A DNA stretch of 60,000 nt from Acanthaster planci (Eukaryota > Echinodermata > Asteroidea > Valvatida > Acanthasteridae). The notes beneath the pieces were generated by a model, which saw only the letters and a list, made by a program, of their open reading frames with translations, was not told the DNA's origin and searched no databases. Shown here one piece after another: positions 10,301-19,093 of this stretch. Positions within the stretch are counted from its first letter, which is position 1. Every line of letters starts with the position of its first letter. The stretch is taken from NCBI RefSeq assembly GCF_001949145.1, contig NW_019091355.1, forward strand, positions 5,435,625 to 5,495,624. The letters run 5' to 3'. Position numbers and translations under genes: made by a program.

Positions 10301-13300
10301 CCAAAATGGTTACAAACCGAATAATTTAAGAAATAACCACCTAGGCCTATTCTAGTTCAGAATTGTAAAAACACATTGAAAACCTGTCAGATTAACAATT
10401 TTGTCAAGACGTGTGGTTCTATGTAGAGTAGATTGTGTATAACTGATTGTTTTGGTGAAATTTTGCACAGTGCATGCAGAGTCACTCGGTGTGCAAAATG
10501 CATGTTACTTTCAAGTCGTTTTTCTAAGACTTTACTAAAACCTTGGACTAACAGGTTGTGCCATGTGTTTTGACACTTTATTGAGGGAAGTTCGCTCTTT
10601 TCTAAGATTATTCGGTTTGTGACCATTTTTGGTTGGGTACAATAGTAAAATCTTTCCTAGACTGCTTATTTTTCTTTCGCCAGATACGTTCATTAATTTG
10701 TGTTTTGCATATAAAGGTTTCTTCTGTACGATTTCTAGTTTCATCTGTCCCATTTGGCAAACAACTCAAGAGCACAGAGTTTGCGCAAAGGTCACGATTG
10801 TGCTGAACATATCTAATATTTGGACCAAAAAGTTACTTTCTAATTTTTTTTTTCAGACTTAAGTGGGCGTTAGAACCTTATCGTCAATGGCAAGGTCAGT
10901 GCAACCATTGAGCCATCAACTGCCCGACACTGAGCACAAATCCTTTCAATGTTCGTCTTGAGGATATGACCAAGGATGAGCTTAATTATTCTATCGCAAG
11001 ATTTCTGTGCGAGATGAACAAACAAAACGGAGAGAAATTTCCAGGAGCAACACTTCACGAACTCATGATTTGTCTTCAGCTTTATTTTGACACCATGAAT
11101 AAGGCCTACAAATTCCTGCAAGATCCTGACTTCTTACAGATCAAGAATACACTGGATGGACTTTATGAAGGATCGTGCCAAGGAGAGTTTGGGGAATCGA
11201 CGTAAGCAAGCTGAGGTTATAACCTTACAGGAAGAGGAGGAACTAAGGTCAGCTGGCGTTCTCAGAAGCGATAACCCGACCAAGGAATATTACTCTGACC
11301 CTGAATTTAAACATTTAAGATCTGCTGTTTATGTCATGTATTTTTGTACAAAATGCGTAAACTGCACAGCATAAAATTTATGAGTTTAAGAAAAATAGGA
11401 TTTTACTAAATCTGCCTCGCATAATCAAAAATACTGTTTACAAATCAGCTGAAGCTTTGAAAGCAAAAAAATGAGACTTGCTTGTTGTTTGGTACAATGC
11501 ACCTTGGATCAAATGGTAAGTCTACATAAAATAAAAATCTTAACGAATTCTATTATTGTTGGTACAAAAACTAATTTTGTAATGTTTTCAGAATGAATTC
11601 CATTCCAAAACTCCATTATTTTGTAGGAATGGAGTGGTGGAGACGTTGCCCTTCCAAATAAGGGAGAGGGGAAGTCTCCACGCTCCATTCATACAAAATA
11701 ATGTAGCGGCAAAACAATACGGTGACATCACGGGATGGAGGTTAACAAACACTCATCCACCCTGGAGTCTATTGGTTATAGTTTGACTGGTACAATCTAA
11801 CCCAGAAGAAACCCCTGTCATGTTCTTCGCACTCAACACTACACAATAGAAACCCTTCCCAAGCATTCCAAAAAATCGACCAGAGTTTTATCTCAAGCCT
11901 AACAATGGAGCCTCCCTGCACATCAAAGCCCCTGCCATGGGGTTTTGCAAACAATGCACCCTTAAACCACCACATTTGCCAATGCTAGCCCCCTGACTAG
12001 TCTTATGCATGTACACCTTGTTTGATATATTTATTGGGGAACTATAGTCTTTTGGCTTAACAACCTCTGAATGAAAAATGATGTCTGAGGTCACTGAAAA
12101 AAATGCTCTCAAAAACCTTTGAGACCCCGAGGTAACTTAATCCAATCGTGGATTCTTTGTGGTGGCCATGTGACCAATCTGAAGGAAGCTTTGCGCATGG
12201 CATGACTAAAACCTGGTTTCTGCCGCCTGCCCAATTGCAGCTGAAGCACTCGAGTTGTGCTAGCCATAGCCCACGTGTATACACAATGGACGCACATTTC
12301 TGGCGTGGTGCTGGGAATGCATTGTTTTGCGTTGCCAAATCTCACTCGAATTTTTTTTTTCAAAGGACAGATGAAGGAATAAAAAGACAAAGAAAACCAC
12401 ACAAATATTTCTTTACTCTCTTTTAATACTTAAACGTTTTGAAAAACCAAAATTGTCAGCCCTCAAGCGATCGAAAAGAAATGATCATGTGATCAAACAG
12501 AAAAACCCTGTGCCCTCGCTGTGTGCAAGATAAATGTCACAAAATGTGCACAGTTTTGGTGGTTTCTGCTATACTTATCCGTAGAATAGAAATTTTACAT
12601 ACATAATAAAAACATGAAATCTCGGCAAACTGATGATTTTTAGAAGGATCTGCTATACTTATCCGTAGAATAGAAATTTTACATACATAATAAAAACATG
12701 AAATCTCGGCAAACTGATGATTTTTAGAAGAATTTGTTGTTAGATATAAGGAAACAACCACTTATAACGTCTCCAGTAGCCACTCTGGGGGCTAGTAGTG
12801 CTTCGATCCTGTTCATGTGCATGTACATGTGAGCAAGACTCGGGAACTCATTGATTGGCTCGATATCCAGATAAGTCACATTTTTATCCACTGAGGTTTG
12901 AGTTATCAAACGTGTAGAATGTATAAAAGTTTTCCTACCATTGAGAACACATATATATGAGTCATTCTGTCCGTGCTGGTTTAATGGAAGTTTGAAAGTT
13001 AAGGCTTATTTTCTTTAAAATTCCTTCAAGCGAAGGCATGTCCGAAAGCTGGCGATCTTCCACGCTTACGTACGATGGTCCATCCAGCAGCCAGAACATA
13101 AATGTACTCATCCAAAAATAATAAGCAGCTAAAAAACATCTGGAACAAGCCCGGTCCATTCGTGGAGTGCCCTTATTGCATGCAGCATTACACTTGAAAA
13201 ATATCACACCTCCATGCAAAAGCTGGCACTGCATTAAATGTTCTTTGTTTTCGTGTTTTCTTAACACCCGCTGCTTCAGAAGAATCGCGATATGGAATAT

Positions 13301-16300
13301 TATAAAGTTTCAATCTGCCCATCAGTTAATTAATGGTCGAAACAATACAATCCACCTCAAGCCAGCAGCAGGAATTAACTTTTCGGCCAACTCTTGCTAG
13401 TAGGCTATAATCCAGTAAGTCTTTTTCTGTTCAGCTCTGTCTGTTCTCTAAGGGGCCATAAACTGATGCACCTCACTGATTTCAAAGGGCACAGATCAGA
13501 CAAGCCTGTGTACCAGACGGGCAGGCTGAATACTGGACTGGCTTAATACCAGATTGGGTAGGGTTGGGCCCTTTCCATTCCGGATCTGAATGGTCACCGT
13601 CCCTACGTCCACAGAACATCTTCCATTCCTGCATCGTGTGGACATCCTTTGTTCACAAGTCCACACTAGGTACACCTGTACGTGTATGTAAGGTTAGCGC
13701 AAAAAGTGCATTTAACACACTGTTTACCCCCCAGAACTGTGGGTTGTGTGCTTGGCAGACAACAGACACCACAGTTCTGGGGTACGCACTGTAAACGCCT
13801 CCAACAAATTCTAAATCCACAAAAGAGGCACAAAAACTGTTAATGTTTTGGTTAAAGGGAAATGTCCATTAATTTGAGGGTACATTTCATTTTTGAAAGT
13901 GGAGTTTTTTTCACACACACAAACAAATCTCTGAGCTGCGTAACTGTAGGCCACCATTTTGCCTTCTTACTGCCCCATTCAGGAATGGGCGTGCAAGTAA
14001 ATGCAATTATCATGGCATAGACAAAGTAACCAAGGAGGGCACCTTGCCATGGGAATAGGAGAAAACCCCACAAAAATCATTGGAGGAAAAAGTACAGGAG
14101 AATTCCTTATCTGGTCCCAATTAAATAGCATGGTGATGCTTGTAGTTACGAAGTTGCGATCCTGCAGGATTCACACTTTATGACCGCCCTCTGTTGGTTT
14201 ATTGTATAATGCTACGACCCCTTGTGCGTAATTCTATGGTCCACGCTAAACCCCCGAGACAGCATGGCTGCTTGTTCCAGAGCTGTGTGGAGAGGCAATT
14301 TTCATGAAGTGAAGCTGGCAATTTTTCAATTTTTAACCTTGTGTTCTTCAGCCAGAGTGTTGTTTTGGCAAATGCTTCACTGTCAAATACCACTTGTGTT
14401 AATTTAGAGCCTGGTTTAGAGGTGTGGATGGTGTCTGCGTCTTGCCAGGGTGCTGGCGATAACTATGCTCTACCGTGTTTTGATAATGCCGTGTTTCACT
14501 GGTTGACGTTGACAAGTGGTCTATTGAAACTGAACAATTTCTTTCCCTCATCAGATTGGCCCCTGCTTACCAGGCTTCAAGTAGAACATGACACTGAAGT
14601 TTGCATGAAGAATGTGCAAAAAGGTGAGTCCTGCTCTTTCATTGCAGTAATGTTCCTGATAGTTTATTGGCAAACCAGCTCAGTCAGGCCTTAGGCCTAC
14701 TCAAGTCCCTGAAAATCAAACTGACGTGTCATATTCAAGGCCCTGTATACAATGTACATGTACACAAATGATGCCAAAATGTTGCTGTATATAGATTTTG
14801 CAGAATTTTGGGGAGCTCAGGATAAAGAGACATAAAAGATGCAATAGTGTGTTTTAGAATTCTGAGTGTATTCTTAATTATAGCGTATGTATCCCATTTT
14901 TATTTGTGATGGCAACAGGAAAAAAAAAAACCCCACACTTGTATCTAAAACTGTTCCCAGGATAAATAAGAATGCATGAAACTGAAACAAAAGGCAGTAA
15001 ACAGCAGACACGGATGAGTTGTGTAAATTGTCTGCATGTATGTAATCGCTAAAAATTAGAAATTTCTGTCATAGCTCATTGTTTCTGGATTCTTTCTAAA
15101 TCGTGCCAGAATGACGTTTTTGTCATTAATTGGAAAAAGCGGGACTTGTTTACTGCATTCTTTTTCTTTTTAAACGTGGGCTAATTTTTATTCTGAACAG
15201 GCATATACACTACATTGCAATTTTCAGTGCATGGACTCTAGCTTCGCAACAGTTTTTTCTGTAGAAAAGTGTTGATAGTACTGTAAATAACTCAACTTTT
15301 TGGAGATTTTCTGTAACAACATAATGTTTTTATGTTGTGACTTTTAAAAACATTTTCAAGGGTCCTTTATAAAGCAACAACTGATTTCATATGTTTAAAT
15401 TTACTTCGAGGGAAGTGCTTCTCAGTAGGGCTCACTGTTGCCAAGTTATGCAAGATTACATTGATGCATAGTAGACGCTGATAGTAGAAAAAATTCAGTT
15501 GACAACTCGCAGAATTCTGTCACTAGTACAGTTACTTGGAAAAGGCATAGGTCGTTTACTAGACAGGTTCAGTACCTCAGTCGATGACATGTCGGCCAAC
15601 ATGCATCAAGTCAGCATGCAGACAGGCTTAGGGTAAGCTCTGGTACGGCATGCACCCAATGGTTTGCTTGTACCCGTAGGCTTATTTTTGTAAACACCCG
15701 AAGTCTTCCAAATCTATGATACGCGCAATCAGGTATAAGAGTCCATCCAAGTGTTTGAAAGAAAGAGGAATTTTTTCCAAGGTTTATAACATCACAGGAT
15801 TTTGTCCAATAAGCCCTCCAAGGGCTGGTGCATTCTTCCCAGAAAAAATGGAAGGAGAGGGACTGGCATGATGTCATAACAAGTTTTTCTGCAATGCTTT
15901 TGAAGTGTGCATGTGAAGTAGACTAAGATCAGCTGTATAACCCACCCTCACGCTCATCTTGCACCTTTACTTTTAATTGATATTAATGATTTTTTTTATG
16001 TCATACACATGTAATTCAAGAATTTAGTATAGGCATAGTAGTAAAGTAGGGCTCCAGGTATGGGGGGGGGAGTTACTAATCATTTCGTCTTGTGCCCGGC
16101 AAAAGTGCACTTATGCCCTTTTGCCGGGAAGCATGATCACAGCAGATGAGACTCACAAAGCAGAAAAAATGTTTCTGGCAAAAGGGCGTAAGAAACACAC
16201 CCTCTTTATATTTAGTAAAATGGGTAAAATTTACTACAGAATCAACACAGGCTGTACAAAAAAGCAACCTTTGAACAACTTATCAAAACGACTTGGGAAT

Positions 16301-16955
16301 TTTTTTCTTCTTACATTTTGCAAAGAAATCTTTGCATACAGTTGCATGCATACATCCTCTTGCCAGGAAATTTTTGTTTGCAGTGATCATGCTCCCCGGC
16401 AAAAGGGTGTAAGTGCTTTCATTCTTCTTCCAGGCACACAACGATTTCGTCTAGATATATACTTAAGGTGCAGGTACATGTACTTGTAGTTTGGTTGGCA
16501 TAATGCCTGTATCTTGTCCAGATATGTATAAGTTAACAGACCGATTAGTGGTATCATCAAAACATGAAATGGATCACATTTGCGATCAATTTTTTTTTCA
16601 GTGATGCGTATTGATGATCACAGCTATATTTGTCCTATTTCAATAGAATAGCAGATTTTTCTCCATTGATTTCCTGCTATGCTCCTCTGTTGTTAATACT
16701 CTTTACTACTTAAGTACACATGTACTTTTGGACATCTGCAGTAAACTTCTTCCCACGTTTCCTCCGAGGTCAGATATTTGTGCCTGTTACCTACCAAATC
16801 AGCATGTATTCTTAATATTTAAGATTAAGTTGTGTTTGCTTCTTGCTGCAGAAATGCATCAGCAACGCCTGGAGGATCTGAAGAAGAAAGTGGACTATTT
16901 GGCCAAGACCGACTGGAAGTACACACCTGCCCAAAAGCTGATTGGATTAGAGTGA
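7222..16955 (+). CDS. ANAPC16: Anaphase-promoting complex subunit 16 (APC16), three coding exons
   Basis: Joining 7222-7321, 14555-14623 and 16852-16955 gives a 90-residue protein ending at TGA 16953-16955. Both introns are phase 1 with GT-AG borders, and the middle exon is 69 bp, so the frame is kept exactly. The protein has an N-terminal RKALF word near residue 16, a predicted helical middle, and a C-terminal run RLEDL...VDYL...DWKY...KLIGLE. It aligns in order with vertebrate ANAPC16 (about 110 residues), which has RKALF, ARMEKL, VEEL, EWRF and LLGF at matching spacing. APC16 is a small structural subunit of the APC/C, the cell-cycle ubiquitin ligase that marks securin and cyclins for destruction. 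The shorter length is due mainly to a shorter N-terminus and linker. The start ATG has a good context (ACAAAATGG) and follows an in-frame region without homology. Assignment rests on remembered similarity, so a profile search would settle it. Confidence 0.85.
7482..8136. mobile_element. Nested foldback element in ANAPC16 intron 1
   Basis: The outer inverted arms lie at about 7482-7620 and 8011-8136. Matching words include ATTGTGCCAACTTACTCTT, CATACATGCCTTCTTG and ATGTCAGATGG. A second pair (about 7635-7664 with 7838-7866) carries TTTTGCCCAT. An inner hairpin has arms of about 65 nt (7865-7930 and 7945-8010) closing over a roughly 15-20 nt loop, with words CATGGGTGATTTT and AGGCATTGTGGG. No coding frame is evident. 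It resembles a foldback DNA transposon that absorbed a second palindrome. Confidence 0.85.
8199..8515 (+). repeat. Diverged direct duplication, copy 1
   Basis: It starts ACCAAGTCAT and shares, in the same order, ATATGACGGTTTGGG-like, AACACAGATTGC, GATCATGT, TGCC(G/A)TGTTAC, GTCACAGTGCA and CTGATGAT..TTGCTAG with 8830-9092. The two copies flank an inverted minisatellite. There is no coding support. Confidence 0.7.
8573..8829. repeat. Inverted minisatellite of GTCGAGTTGTC words
   Basis: The left half (about 8576-8690) repeats GTCGAGTTGTC and close variants at least five times. The right half (about 8745-8829) repeats the inverse, GACAACTCGAC, about as many times. The centre is GGGCCCCC-containing sequence. 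The whole can fold into a long imperfect stem. Confidence 0.8.
8830..9092 (+). repeat. Diverged direct duplication, copy 2
   Basis: Partner of 8199-8515, with the same order of shared words and several indels. With the inverted minisatellite between them, the block 8199-9092 looks like a composite transposon remnant. Confidence 0.65.
9127..9355 (-). repeat. Dispersed repeat family C, copy 1
   Basis: Read on the minus strand it matches 28994-29219 over its full length. Shared words include GGCATTTT, GAAAAGGAA, GTATTTTC/GCATTTTC and GTCCACAC...GTGTGGGTG. The ends carry TCCACA words in opposite orientations. A partial third copy lies near 13630-13696. No coding capacity. Confidence 0.7.
9752..11335 (+). 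pseudogene. Decayed DUF3504 (Crypton/ZMYM-type) gene inside the TTAA element
   Basis: Fragments in order are as follows. A short ATG frame MAWSESDSDGG lies at 9752, with a stop soon after. An acidic segment follows an AG at about 9811. NRFETPKGDEEIARMSK lies at 9986-10045, then a GTAAGC donor. After an acceptor at 10856 come KWALEPYRQWQ, a TGA at 10909-10911, LEDMTKDELNY, ARFLCEMNKQNGEKFPG, TLHELMICLQLYF and NTLDGL. A one-base insertion near 11162 moves the frame, which continues KDRAKESLGNRRKQAEVI and EEEELRSAGVLRSDNP. This order matches the DUF3504 domain, derived from Crypton tyrosine recombinases and found in ZMYM2-4, QRICH1 and KIAA1958. The part after about 11290, where the catalytic tyrosine region would lie, is not recognisable. 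It is certainly non-functional as it stands. Confidence 0.8.
11614..11703. repeat. Subterminal hairpin of the TTAA element
   Basis: The arms 11614-11644 and 11674-11703 are nearly complementary (CATTATTTTGTAGGAATGG and its inverse) with a 29-nt loop. The right arm belongs to the right terminal repeat. The left arm is an extra copy of the same word in the orientation seen at the left terminus. Confidence 0.85.
11746..12564. other. Intron 1 sequence without assigned content
   Basis: Open frames on the minus strand here have no splice context or recognisable domain. I see no repeat structure. Confidence 0.4.
12565..12732. repeat. Exact 84-bp tandem duplication
   Basis: Two adjacent copies of an 84-bp unit begin TCTGCTATACTTATCCGTAG and end TTTTTAGAAG. 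They appear identical apart from the junction bases, so the duplication is recent. The period is a multiple of three, so open frames through it repeat in protein too. That explains a repetitive minus-strand frame, which I do not regard as a gene. Confidence 0.95.
13630..13696 (-). repeat. Dispersed repeat family C, partial copy
   Basis: AGTCCACACTAGGTA followed by GTATGTAAGGTTA matches one end of the 9127-9355 copy (read inverted). The rest of the element is missing or unrecognisable. Confidence 0.5.
13722..13796. repeat. Hairpin with a perfect 14-bp stem
   Basis: CCCCAGAACTGTGG (13729-13742) and CCACAGTTCTGGGG (13769-13782) pair perfectly over a 26-nt loop. Beyond the stem GTTTAC and GTAAAC also pair, with an 8-nt bulge on the right side. 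Probably a foldback repeat remnant. Confidence 0.75.
14184..14197 (-). promoter_or_regulatory. CTCF-like motif in ANAPC16 intron 1
   Basis: On the minus strand it reads CCAACAGAGGGCGG, one mismatch from the CTCF core consensus. It lies 360 bp upstream of exon 2. Motif evidence only. Confidence 0.3.
14555..14623 (+). CDS. ANAPC16: ANAPC16-like exon 2
   Basis: This 69-bp exon is bounded by CCCTCATCAG and AAAAAG/GTGAGT. It completes codon 34 and encodes WPLLTRLQVEHD then TEVCMKNVQK, leaving one base for the next exon. The MKNVQ part matches the LKQVK stretch of vertebrate APC16. It is the least conserved of the three exons. The frame stays open upstream to 14341, but an upstream acceptor at 14351 would break the phase. 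Confidence 0.75.
16091..16443. mobile_element. Inverted-repeat MITE with 9-bp target duplication
   Basis: The left end TGTGCCCGGCAAAAG and the inverted right end GTGTGCCTGGAAG begin imperfect inverted repeats of about 65 bp that also share CCCTTTTGCCGGG and AGCATGATCAC. The element is bordered by an exact 9-bp direct repeat ATTTCGTCT (16082-16090 and 16444-16452), which reads as a target-site duplication. A 9-bp duplication is typical of Mutator-like elements. It lies inside ANAPC16 intron 2 and has no transposase. Confidence 0.8.
16852..16955 (+). CDS. ANAPC16: ANAPC16-like exon 3, with stop
   Basis: The acceptor is a pyrimidine tract followed by TTGCTGCAG. The exon encodes the best-conserved part of the protein, MHQQRLEDLKKKVDYLAK then TDWKYTPAQKLIGLE and TGA. 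The W of TDWKY and the LIGLE end match the DEWRF and LLGF elements of vertebrate APC16, in which this C-terminal helix is the conserved hallmark. Confidence 0.88.
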
Positions 16956-17920
16956 GTTGTGTCTCACAAGTTCAGCCAATAAAAGGAGGTGACAGAAAAA
17001 CAATGAGCCCACAGATCCACACTCTGCAAGATGGATTGGTCAACAATGATGTCATCTTACAAAGGCAGCCAATAAGAGGAGATGAAGCACTCACTAATGG
17101 GAACACTAACTGATCAGCCTAAAGGGGTGTCATCTCAATCATAAGGGGCAGCCAAGAAGGGAACATTAAAGGCTGTGTTGGTGGGAAAGATTGACAAAGC
17201 CCGTGTGGAGAAATTCATGCCGTCCTGTAATGGCAGCCAACAAGATCAGCTGAATCACAACAGGTTCAGAAAGGCACCACCTCAATGGCTGTCAAGTTGA
17301 GAAAAGATGTCACTTTATAGAATGGACGATTTAACTGTAGAACCAGGCGGACTGAAGGATAATTGAAACAACAATGGGTTGGTTCATGTTTTATCTGTAG
17401 CACTTGAAGTGCCGCTCTTGAAAGGGCTGATCTTGATAATTTGATTAGGAGAGGGGAAAATTTCGGTTTAACTCCAATTTACTTTAATGTCAAACCCAGA
17501 CGATACAAGAAACCTACGTGACGAACCCTTGCAAGTTGACGATTTCGGAATGTCCAGCTTCTTGCGCGGTCAAAAGACTCTATCAATGGTAATGAATGGC
17601 GCCCTATTACCACTGATAAATTTCGTATAATCTATTCGCGCAAAGCTTTATTTTCTTCAACCAACTGAAAGGGAGACGTTTAAAAAAAAGGAATTACCGT
17701 GTTCTGTAGATTTGCTCTTTATAGCTTATTAAATGGTTGTAAATATCTCGATGAACAGTGTCGTGATGTGATGTGCACTCGCTACCGAATTGTATTCTGT
17801 AATTCCAAGATTTTCTGTTCAAAGTCTGCTTCACGATGGAACAGTCAGTGGCATGTGCAGGTTCAAATCAAGGTTGTTACTGGCAGCCGTGTGAAAAGTA
17901 ATTCCCACATTTTGAATAAA
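16956..17920 (+). other. ANAPC16: Probable ANAPC16 3' UTR with poly(A) signals
   Basis: After the stop there is no further supported exon. AATAAA signals occur at 16978-16983, very close to the stop, and at 17915-17920. Which one is used cannot be told, so the UTR is either about 40 bp or about 980 bp long. Confidence 0.45.
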
Positions 17921-18917
17921 CGGTCGATTTGATTCAAGTTTCTTGGTCTTCATCTTGCGTTCCCGTTTGTGATGACCCACGTAAAGCAACCACAGCGCCC
18001 TCATGCGGATTCATCATGCAGTGTCTGCCATGCAGTCCTGAATTGAACCGAACGGAACCCTTCACACTCATGCCTCGGCGACGTGATTGATTTTCCCTCT
18101 GCTCTCTCCTGGATCCACATACATTATTAATCGTCACTCTCGGCTCATTTTTCCTATTCAATCTCCCCCGCCCGAAAGCTGGAGCCGGAATACATTTTCC
18201 CTTGTGATGATGACGGAGGATAAATAAATCATCGTGGATTCGATGACGGATGGGAGGTCTTTGTGCCCCCAGATGTCAAGCCCATCTTTGGGCCTCATCG
18301 TCACCAGCCAGCCAAGTTACTTCTCCCCCTTTCGTTTTTTTTTTTTTCGTCTCTCAATAGTCGGCCGCGCCGACCGGCTAATACCGCGATAAATCATCCC
18401 CGATTTTTCGGCGTGTTTGTGTGTGTGCGCAAGCCGCTTTATTTAAAATGCGGACGCGGTTGTCGTGTTGAAAGCCGATTCGAATCACCCCCTTTGGCAG
18501 ATGCAGAGAAGGAAGGGGGGGCCCTACAGTCTGCCTCCCATCATTCCATATTCTTATCCCAGAATGTCTGTAATGTGCTTTGATGGCCGGGTCATAATTT
18601 ACAGAGCTGGACGTGCGGAATAAATTGCATATTTTCCGCGACTGAGAACAGACGCAACGGCAATTCACTCAGAATATATTCCGATGCCTCGGCAACTTCA
18701 AGGCACCAGTCTTCTGTTTAAATGAGACAGTTTGGTATTCCAACAGCGCGTGTCCAAACTGAAGCGCGTCCGAGGTGATACAGGAACAGCTGCACGCGCG
18801 CGCGATTGTCTGCACTTATCAGCGCTGCCGTACCTCGGTATACGCCTTGACCCGGGCACTTTGTTCCCGAAAGACCTCGTCTGTTTTGAAAAACCGAACT
18901 GGCGCATTGGCTCTTGC
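17921..18917. other. Intergenic sequence, CpG-richer than upstream
   Basis: No exon is supported. From about 18000 the base composition shifts to more CpG, starting the long gene-free portion of the window. Confidence 0.4.
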
Positions 18918-19093
18918 AATACAGGCTATTCACAATAGAGCGCCACCAAGAGTTTGCAACGCGTTGGCCAATCACAACGCTCGAAATCTGTCGACCCTTT
19001 CCAAACGCGCGTTTGGTCGACAGATTTCGCGCATTGTGACTGGCCAACGCATTGCAAACTCTTGGTGGCGCACTATTGTGAAACGGCCGTATT
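18918..19093. mobile_element. Foldback MITE, family D, copy 1
   Basis: This 176-bp near-complete palindrome has ends AATACAGGCTATTCACAAT and, inverted, AATACGGCCGTTTCACAAT. The stem includes AAGAGTTTGCAACGCGTTGG and GAAATCTGTCGACC, and the two halves meet around 19000. A second copy is at 30011-30180. Both are CpG-rich (ACGCGT) and lack coding capacity. Confidence 0.9.

Larger units (their letters stand above)
9583..11741 (+). mobile_element. TTAA-flanked DNA transposon with terminal inverted repeats
   Basis: This 2159-bp element is bordered on both sides by TTAA (9579-9582 and 11742-11745). The left end reads CCTCCATCCATGACGTC and the right end, inverted, CCTCCATCCCGTGATGTCA. Imperfect similarity extends about 60 bp to CATTATTTTGTA(C/T)GAATGGAGCG. 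TTAA target sites are typical of piggyBac and Kolobok elements. The gene inside is not of either family: it is a decayed DUF3504 frame. Near the right end a further internal copy of the subterminal word forms a hairpin. The element sits wholly inside ANAPC16 intron 1, in the sense orientation. Confidence 0.75.

Noticed and set aside
12537-12761. Repetitive minus-strand protein frame
   Set aside because: It is the translation of an 84-bp tandem duplication, not a repeat protein gene.
14264-14410. ATG frame MAACSRAVWRGNFHEVK with good start context
   Set aside because: Considered as an alternative first exon of ANAPC16. No in-phase donor follows and it has no family resemblance.
14341-14694. 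117-codon open frame containing ANAPC16 exon 2
   Set aside because: Only the 69-bp segment 14555-14623 has splice sites and phase consistent with the other exons. The rest is chance read-through.
18481-18500. tRNA B-box-like word GATTCGAATCACC
   Set aside because: There is no A box at the proper distance and no cloverleaf can be drawn.
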